DNA from: a virus
Strand: one strand, 5' to 3'
IMG/VR virus record: IMGVR_UViG_3300021964_000322
Location: 1 to 30,285 of that record
Length of the DNA stretch: 30,285 nucleotides
Part shown: piece by piece, positions 25,119-30,285 of the stretch
How the letters are laid out: each line of letters opens with the position of its first letter
How positions within the stretch are numbered: position 1 is the stretch's first letter
Position numbers and translations under genes: made by a program
Notes under the pieces: generated by a model
The model's database searches: none
Told to the model about the DNA's origin: nothing
The model's input: only the letters and a program-made list of their open reading frames with translations

Positions 25119-26525
25119 TTATCCTTCGAATAATACGAAGTTGTTTGCTCCTAAAGTACAAACACATCTTTCAGAAAGGAAGTTAACTTCCATTGCATCA
25201 AGATCGCTTGTAGCTGCTCCTCCTGCTGACCCAGTGATCCAAGTCTTGTATCGTCTGTCCTCAGCTTTTGAAGCTCTGTATCGAACGTGCAAGAATGGAC
25301 GCTTTGCGTTTTTACCCATTACTTGGTCGTATACAGAAGTTGTACCTGCTGGTACCAACAATCCGCTAACGATTCCTGCTGACAAACCTCCACGCATTGA
25401 CTCGTCATTCAAGTATTTCCAGTCAGTCTTGTAGAAATCGTAACCTCTACGGAATCCTGAGAATCCTAAGTTTAAAGCCATGTCTTTGTCGTTGTCAAAC
25501 AAACCGAATGAAGCTCCAGTAGTTGTAGACTGATCAGCCAACATGTCATCGATAGCGAATCCGAAAGCTCTGTTTACGAATAATGCGTTCTCTTCGATAG
25601 CACCTTGCTTATCTAATCGAGCTACAATTGTATCCCAGTCAGACAAAGTAGTTGGGTAACCACCTGACCATACGTTACCTCTGTCGTTAACAGAGTAGAA
25701 TACACCGTCTGATCCATCAACACCTGCTGTATCTAAAGCTCCTGAAGCAGCTTCCGCTGGTACAGCTTCAATCATTGCAGTCTCTAGGTAGTCATCGAAT
25801 CTCAAACGAGTCTCATGCTCAGACTTCAAATACCATAAGTAACCAGTTGCTCCATTCTCAGTAGTAACTTCTACCCATCCGATTTGAGCCATGTCTGATC
25901 CAGAAACCTCATAGTTGTCTTTGATTATGATTGGCTTGTTATCAAGAATTAAGTCGTCAGCCTCTAATGAGCCTACCATTCCGTTAGTACCTTTGTTGAA
26001 TTCTGAACCGTAGATGAACATTTCGTAGATATTCGTAGCATCGGAATTGGTCATACCGTCAGCCTCATAGAATGCAACATCTATTTCCCCTAGTGAAGTG
26101 TCAACCGATGTAACGATAGCCTTATTAGTTGTTGCTGTTCCAGAAGCTAAAGTTCTTACACTTAAATGAATAGTCTGACCCACTCTTACAGCAATACTTC
26201 CAGTACCCGGATCTAGCGTATCGTTTATTGTGAACGTAGCTGTGTCAGCATTAGAAAGCACTGTAGTCGTACAGTCAATATACTTCGTGTGTAAACGTCC
26301 TTGTTCAGCCCACTTGATAAGGTCTGATGTAGACGGTAATTCAGCACCAACTTGTCTCATGAATCCAGATACTGATCTGTTTCCGTATCTCTCGAATTCT
26401 TTCTCATAAGTATCAGGAAGATACTGATCTAAGAAATTAAAGTTAGTGATGTAGTTTGTGGACAATGCCACTTGTTCTGATGATGGTTGAAGATTTACTC
26501 CTCCAACCGATAATGATCCTGCCAT
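25119..26525 (-). CDS. Major capsid protein (468 aa)
   Basis: Probably the shell protein of the icosahedral head. Position decides the call: it follows the portal and a scaffold-like gene and is followed by a terminator. The N-terminal arm (NYITNFNFLDQYLPDTYEKE, then GNRSVSGFMRQVGAELPSTS, residues about 24-67) and DLIKWAEQGRLHTKYIDCTT resemble capsid proteins of crAss-like and marine Bacteroidota podoviruses. A Thr/Gly-rich beta insertion (about 90-150, TATFTINDTLDPGTGSIAVR) looks like a surface domain. The C-terminal half contains YDFYKTDWKYLNDESMRGGL and KRPFLHVRYRASKAEDRRYK. An HK97 fold is expected for the family but cannot be seen directly from the sequence. Codon choice is more C-rich than in neighbours, consistent with high expression. 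Confidence 0.85.
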   Translation of the reverse strand: MAGSLSVGGVNLQPSSEQVALSTNYITNFNFLDQYLPDTYEKEFERYGNRSVSGFMRQVGAELPSTSDLIKWAEQGRLHTKYIDCTTTVLSNADTATFTINDTLDPGTGSIAVRVGQTIHLSVRTLASGTATTNKAIVTSVDTSLGEIDVAFYEADGMTNSDATNIYEMFIYGSEFNKGTNGMVGSLEADDLILDNKPIIIKDNYEVSGSDMAQIGWVEVTTENGATGYLWYLKSEHETRLRFDDYLETAMIEAVPAEAASGALDTAGVDGSDGVFYSVNDRGNVWSGGYPTTLSDWDTIVARLDKQGAIEENALFVNRAFGFAIDDMLADQSTTTGASFGLFDNDKDMALNLGFSGFRRGYDFYKTDWKYLNDESMRGGLSAGIVSGLLVPAGTTSVYDQVMGKNAKRPFLHVRYRASKAEDRRYKTWITGSAGGAATSDLDAMEVNFLSERCVCTLGANNFVLFEG

Positions 26526-26545
26526 TTTCTTTTTGTTTTAGGTTA

Positions 26546-27667
26546 TTATTTTTTAAATTTCAACCCACGTCCTGATGGCTCTGATACGGCTCTTATTGTT
26601 GTTTTACCTACCACTTGAGTCTCAGGTTTACGTCTAGCTCCTAACGTGATGTTTTTATCTTCAGCAGCCGATTCGGATACTGTGTCTGAAACACCTTGCT
26701 CGTAAAAGAACTTAGCGTATTTTTCTGGGTTCATTGCAATTGATAACGCTCTATGGTATCCAGCCGTATCTTCCATCAACCCATCGTCATTCAAGAATTT
26801 TGATATAAAGTTACTGATGTCTTTTTGACTCTCTCTAACTTTGTCAATCTCTTGTATCGGATAAGTAAACTTCTTGTCATCAATACTGAATTCAAAACCT
26901 TTGAATTCATTACTGAACAACTCGTCTGTCTTACTCTTAAACCATTCAGCTTTTTTAGCTGCCTGCTCTTGTTGAGTCTTAGCGTTACTCATTTGCTCTT
27001 TAAAGGCTAGATACTCTGGATCATCTGGAGCACTTGATCCATTAGACTCTAATGGAGTATAGTATTTCTCTTTCTGACCTTCGAAGTATTTCTTAGCCTT
27101 TACTATTTCTTTCTTCTTGTCTCTTTGTCTTTTCCTGATTAATGAATCTTCATCTAGATCTTCGTCGTAAGCGAAGTTGTCTTCGATGTATCCATTAATA
27201 TCCTCTTGGTCCCAACCATCTTCAGTCTCAGCATAAAACCTAGACAACAATGAATTGTCATTCATCTCATCAAAGTTCTCATTCAACCTCATATAGTCTT
27301 CCATCCCTCTTCCAGTTTCATTTCTGTACTGAATGAACTTGGATATATCTTCAGGAATTTCATTGCTTGGTGACGCTTCACTAGCAAATAATGAATCAAT
27401 CGATTCTATTTCTTTTCCGTACTTCTCCTTAATGAAGCTCATTACGGATTCTTCGTTAATCTCTGCTTGAGCAATATTATCTTCTGCTTCTTGGTTACCT
27501 TCTTGGTTACCTTCTTGGTTACCTTCTTGGTTACCTCCTTGGTCGTTATCTTGGTCGTTATCTTGGTTGTCGTTTTGACTAGCAGCGTGATCCTCAATAA
27601 TTTCCCTCTCTAACTCTTGCTTTGACTTTTCATTAACTGAGTCTACAGCTTTTACTTGAATTTTCAT
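26546..27667 (-). CDS. Putative scaffolding protein (373 aa)
   Basis: A hydrophilic, strongly acidic, mostly helical protein located between portal and capsid genes, the usual place of the scaffold. Residues about 33-65 form a low-complexity acidic/Asn/Gln tract with DNDQ and NQEG repeats. Coiled, charged segments follow (KEKYGKEIESIDSLFA; RKRQRDKKKEIVKAKKYFEG). The C-terminus is basic (KTTIRAVSEPSGRGLKFKK), as expected for a capsid-binding tail. No protease motif is visible, so it is probably not a fused maturation protease. A -7-like box lies 16 bases upstream of the start. The call rests on context and composition, not on a recognised family signature. Confidence 0.65.
   Translation of the reverse strand: MKIQVKAVDSVNEKSKQELEREIIEDHAASQNDNQDNDQDNDQGGNQEGNQEGNQEGNQEAEDNIAQAEINEESVMSFIKEKYGKEIESIDSLFASEASPSNEIPEDISKFIQYRNETGRGMEDYMRLNENFDEMNDNSLLSRFYAETEDGWDQEDINGYIEDNFAYDEDLDEDSLIRKRQRDKKKEIVKAKKYFEGQKEKYYTPLESNGSSAPDDPEYLAFKEQMSNAKTQQEQAAKKAEWFKSKTDELFSNEFKGFEFSIDDKKFTYPIQEIDKVRESQKDISNFISKFLNDDGLMEDTAGYHRALSIAMNPEKYAKFFYEQGVSDTVSESAAEDKNITLGARRKPETQVVGKTTIRAVSEPSGRGLKFKK
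27488..27575 (-). repeat. 12-bp tandem repeats in the scaffold gene (NQEG and DNDQ units)
   Basis: Four perfect copies of a 12-bp unit (TTCTTGGTTACC on the + strand, 27488-27535), encoding Asn-Gln-Glu-Gly, are followed by related units encoding DNDQ. Each unit is a multiple of three, so copy number can vary in frame. The encoded tract is acidic and probably disordered. Confidence 0.9.
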
Positions 27668-27682
27668 TTGATTTGATTTTTA

Positions 27683-27690
27683 CAAAGTTA
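27683..27690 (-). promoter_or_regulatory. Possible Bacteroidota -7 promoter box (TAACTTTG) upstream of scaffold
   Basis: On the - strand this reads TAACTTTG, matching TAnnTTTG, in an A/T-rich gap between the portal stop and the scaffold ATG. It is exactly 16 bases upstream of the ATG, the same spacing as the box before the connector gene at 24205. The -33 position shows no clear TTTG. Confidence 0.4.
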
Positions 27691-27717
27691 AAAATAATAT
27701 TTATTATATTTTTCGGT

Positions 27718-30153
27718 CTATCTTGGGTCGAATTCCGCTAGATCAAAGCCATCTAAAGAGTCCTCGTTAGATTCAAAATTTAAAGAAGGTAGGTCGAACT
27801 TTCTTTGGCTTACCATCTTTGACTGCATAGTAGCCTGCTCACGCTGTCTTCTGTCTTTAGCCTTCTCCTTTTTATCCTCCAATGATTGTTTTACTTGCAT
27901 CTCCATAGACTTTAATCTAGTGTTTAAGTCGAACTCTTTTTGCATCAGATCGAACTTGAGTTGAGCCTGTCTCTCTAGAACTCTTATCTCGTTATCACCT
28001 TCAGCGTTCTTAACTTGAATCTTAGCTTGAGCCTCCATCTGTACCTTTTGAGCAGCGTTCTGAGCAGCCATCTGTTGCTGCTGCATCTGAATTTGAGCGA
28101 TAGACTGCTGTTCCTTCTCTTTTATTTGCTGGTCATAATCACGCTTTCTTTTTCTCTTAACTTTTAGTAACTGGTTGGCTAACTTTATGTTGTTTATTTC
28201 TCGGATATCAATAGCGTCCTCAAGATCTATACCACCTTCTCTCAAAGCGATTTGTATATTCTCCTCTAGCTTTTGCTTCTGCTCTTCATCTGGAGATACC
28301 TCTATGAATATACCAAAGTCGGAAAGGTACAAGTCTTTTACATCTTCAAGAATAGAAACGTTTTGTTTTCCTATCTTATTTATAAACTCCTCTTTGTAAT
28401 CTGAGTACTCTAATAAGTCAGAAATTCTACATGAGAGACCTTCAGCTAATGTTCTTGTTATAAATATAGACCCCTCCAATATATGTCTGGTAGCTACATT
28501 TGATGATAGTGCTGCCATCTTCTGTAAACCAACTAATGCATCCTTGTGCGGTGTAGAAGCATCCATAGAGTCATTGGCTCCTATAGCTCCCTTCATAAGG
28601 TTCAAGTAATGATTGAACTGAGCAATAAGAGAATTGATCTTACCTCCAGCACTAGACTTGGTTAATTCCTGAATAGGAGTCCTAGCATTATTGAAGTCTC
28701 CATCTTGCGTGTAACTTCTACCAATAACACTACCTGTTTGGAAGTAAAGCCTTAAAGCGTCTTCTGGATTATAAGCAGCCCCAGTTCCTAGGTCTACCTC
28801 ATTTATACCATCAGCATCAATGAATACTCCGTCAGGAACCATTTTACTAGATACCTGCTGAAACTTCATGTGGTTTAACTGCAACATGTCAGCAAAAGGG
28901 ATCATCCTTAACCCGATAGAATCAATAGCTCCTTTATACAATCTAGGGGCGCAAGCGACATAGTTTGACATCACACGTTGAGATGCTGACTTAGGTCTAA
29001 CCATATTTTCTTGAAGTTCCCATTTCAAGATAAAATTAGTACCTGCGACCATAATCCCTTCATACCAAACTTCGATTCTCTTTTCAACTTTCTCAAACCC
29101 TCTTTCCTCCATCATTTCTTGAGGCGGATTAAAGTCATCGTCTTTTCTTATAACTCTGGAAGCATCGTCAGAAACCTTCTTCTTCTTATATACATACTTC
29201 TTAGTAGTCTTGTATGAGAAGTTTATGAGTGTAACTGTCTCGCTTGAAAGTTCAGAGTTCTGTCTATCTCTTTCTGTAGGGAACTCTCTCATCCATGCTT
29301 GAGAATAAGACTTTAATTCTGCTAGATCCTCATTGGTTAAATCAGGGTCTATCTTTACAAGTTCCGATACAGGAACTGTTTCAACGTCTCCCCAATAATA
29401 GCAATCCTTAAACATTGGATCCTCTGTATAGCTATGTATAACTTTTGATGGATCTAAATAAGTAATATCTATACCGCCACCTCTTAGGAATCTATGGCGA
29501 AGAGCACCTATACCTAAGACGACCAAGTCGTATTTAAACCTCTTAGCTATGTCTTCGTAATGATTCTCATTAAACACGGTTTGTATAGCTATCTCTTCAG
29601 CTATTTCTATCCCCGGCTTGTATTCCAATTCCATGTACAACTGAAGCTCCTCGTCTGTCTTCGGTAAAGTTTCCTTGTCGTTTATAAATGGGTTAATTCC
29701 GAAATCCTTTTCTACTTGTTCCAATAATGGCTTAGAGACCATCTCTGATTCTATTACATCTTGAAACTCTTGCTTTCTTTTTATAGATAATGAATCCTGA
29801 GACTCTACTTTAATTGAAAATATCCTATCCTCCAGACCATTGCATACAATGTCTATAAACTTAGGCATCACCGCTATTGGTGTCCAATCTAAGTTTAGAT
29901 GAGAAAGATCTCCATCGACAGATAGCTCGTCTTTATATTTCTGGATCGGTTGTTCAGCTCTTGCGTATAACCTCCTTCTGTTAAATTCTGTCCATCGATC
30001 ATAATACCTACAACCACCTCCATCTTTTTTAAACCACTCGTATTGAATAGCTTGCCCTATCTTTAGACCGAACTCTTTTTTATTCTTGTCAGAATCGCTG
30101 ACATTATCATCAGGGAATCCGGGATCGGTTATAGTTATTTTGATATCATCCAT
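27718..30153 (-). CDS. Portal protein (811 aa)
   Basis: The portal forms the dodecameric ring at one head vertex through which DNA is packaged and ejected. The N-terminal part is characteristic of the crAss-like and marine podovirus portal family: YYDRWTEFNRRRLYARAEQP, then YKDELSVDGDLSHLNLDWTP and AVMPKFIDIVCNGLEDRIF (residues about 48-112). The core continues with the mixed alpha-beta stem region. The C-terminal part (about 665-785) is a long Gln/Lys-rich coiled coil (QQIKEKEQQSIAQIQMQQQQ) followed by a charged end, consistent with a barrel or internal extension. The length of 811 aa fits the large portals of this group. The ATG at 30153 lies three bases after the stop of a short upstream ORF. 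TerL is not in the window. Confidence 0.9.
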   Translation of the reverse strand: MDDIKITITDPGFPDDNVSDSDKNKKEFGLKIGQAIQYEWFKKDGGGCRYYDRWTEFNRRRLYARAEQPIQKYKDELSVDGDLSHLNLDWTPIAVMPKFIDIVCNGLEDRIFSIKVESQDSLSIKRKQEFQDVIESEMVSKPLLEQVEKDFGINPFINDKETLPKTDEELQLYMELEYKPGIEIAEEIAIQTVFNENHYEDIAKRFKYDLVVLGIGALRHRFLRGGGIDITYLDPSKVIHSYTEDPMFKDCYYWGDVETVPVSELVKIDPDLTNEDLAELKSYSQAWMREFPTERDRQNSELSSETVTLINFSYKTTKKYVYKKKKVSDDASRVIRKDDDFNPPQEMMEERGFEKVEKRIEVWYEGIMVAGTNFILKWELQENMVRPKSASQRVMSNYVACAPRLYKGAIDSIGLRMIPFADMLQLNHMKFQQVSSKMVPDGVFIDADGINEVDLGTGAAYNPEDALRLYFQTGSVIGRSYTQDGDFNNARTPIQELTKSSAGGKINSLIAQFNHYLNLMKGAIGANDSMDASTPHKDALVGLQKMAALSSNVATRHILEGSIFITRTLAEGLSCRISDLLEYSDYKEEFINKIGKQNVSILEDVKDLYLSDFGIFIEVSPDEEQKQKLEENIQIALREGGIDLEDAIDIREINNIKLANQLLKVKRKRKRDYDQQIKEKEQQSIAQIQMQQQQMAAQNAAQKVQMEAQAKIQVKNAEGDNEIRVLERQAQLKFDLMQKEFDLNTRLKSMEMQVKQSLEDKKEKAKDRRQREQATMQSKMVSQRKFDLPSLNFESNEDSLDGFDLAEFDPR

Positions 30154-30156
30154 TTC

Positions 30157-30285
30157 TTATCTAATAATTTTACTCTGTCCTCCAGAGTTGTCGTACCTTG
30201 CAAAGGTAATACTTATTTTTGAATTTTCTTTTTTAGGTTTGTAAAGGTTTTTCATACAAGCTATCCTAGATAACCCTGAAGATAT
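30157..30285 (-). CDS. C-terminal end of an unknown ORF (partial, runs off right edge)
   Basis: The - strand frame is open from the window edge to TAA 30159-30157, three bases before the portal ATG. It ends in SKISITFARYDNSGGQSKII-R. An internal ATG at 30255 would give a 32-aa peptide, but the frame continues to the edge, so it may be the end of a longer gene such as one upstream of the portal. Tight spacing supports a real operon neighbour. No function can be assigned. Confidence 0.5.
   Translation of the reverse strand: MSSGLSRIACMKNLYKPKKENSKISITFARYDNSGGQSKIIR
30194..30208 (-). promoter_or_regulatory. Inverted repeat containing a TACCTTTG -7-like box upstream of portal
   Basis: TACCTT (30194-30199) and AAGGTA (30203-30208) form a perfect inverted repeat with a three-base centre. 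The - strand reading TACCTTTG (30208-30201) matches the Bacteroidota -7 consensus TAnnTTTG, 48 bases before the portal ATG. It lies inside the short upstream open frame and has no clear -33 element, so it could be coincidence. Confidence 0.3.

Overview
This window is part of a lytic, tailed, short-tail (podovirus-type) bacteriophage genome. The host is probably a member of the Bacteroidota. Three things point to that host: A/T-rich leaders with no Shine-Dalgarno sequences, several boxes matching the Bacteroidota -7 promoter element TAnnTTTG, and a virion gene set resembling that of crAss-like phages (Crassvirales) and related marine Bacteroidota podoviruses. Family placement is inferred from recognised sequence patterns and gene order; no search was run.

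The left 3.1 kb is on the + strand and belongs to the replication/recombination block. It holds the C-terminal part of an SF3 primase-helicase (cut by the window edge), a NUMOD4-HNH homing endonuclease, an SF2 helicase with a C-terminal VRR-NUC nuclease domain, and a small winged-helix protein. The helicase frame is broken inside its Walker A motif by 8 extra bases. The break is flanked by matched GGC codons with a TGA directly after the first, and the layout recalls the T4 gene 60 translational bypass.

The rest is on the - strand and is the virion block, transcribed right to left: the end of an unknown ORF, portal, putative scaffold, major capsid protein, a 252-aa unknown protein lying between two hairpin terminators, a connector/ring protein, a Lys-rich 103-aa protein, a short gene that needs a -1 frameshift at an A-run, a second ring protein, a 1445-aa tail muzzle/stabilization protein and its 279-aa partner, a GNAT-like protein, a hydrophobic internal protein, a 561-aa internal protein and a 3537-aa giant polyvalent protein. 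From 22.8 kb down to 3.1 kb the genes touch or overlap, often as TAATG or TGATG, which suggests translational coupling.

The two blocks converge at 3108-3133, where the last codons of both genes are the two strands of one TTC/GAA trinucleotide tract. Portal, scaffold and capsid protein build the head. The ring and muzzle proteins build the short tail. The 286-, 561- and 3537-aa proteins are probably packaged and ejected with the DNA. No tRNA, rRNA, CRISPR array or integrase was seen, and no stretch longer than 300 bases lacks a gene.
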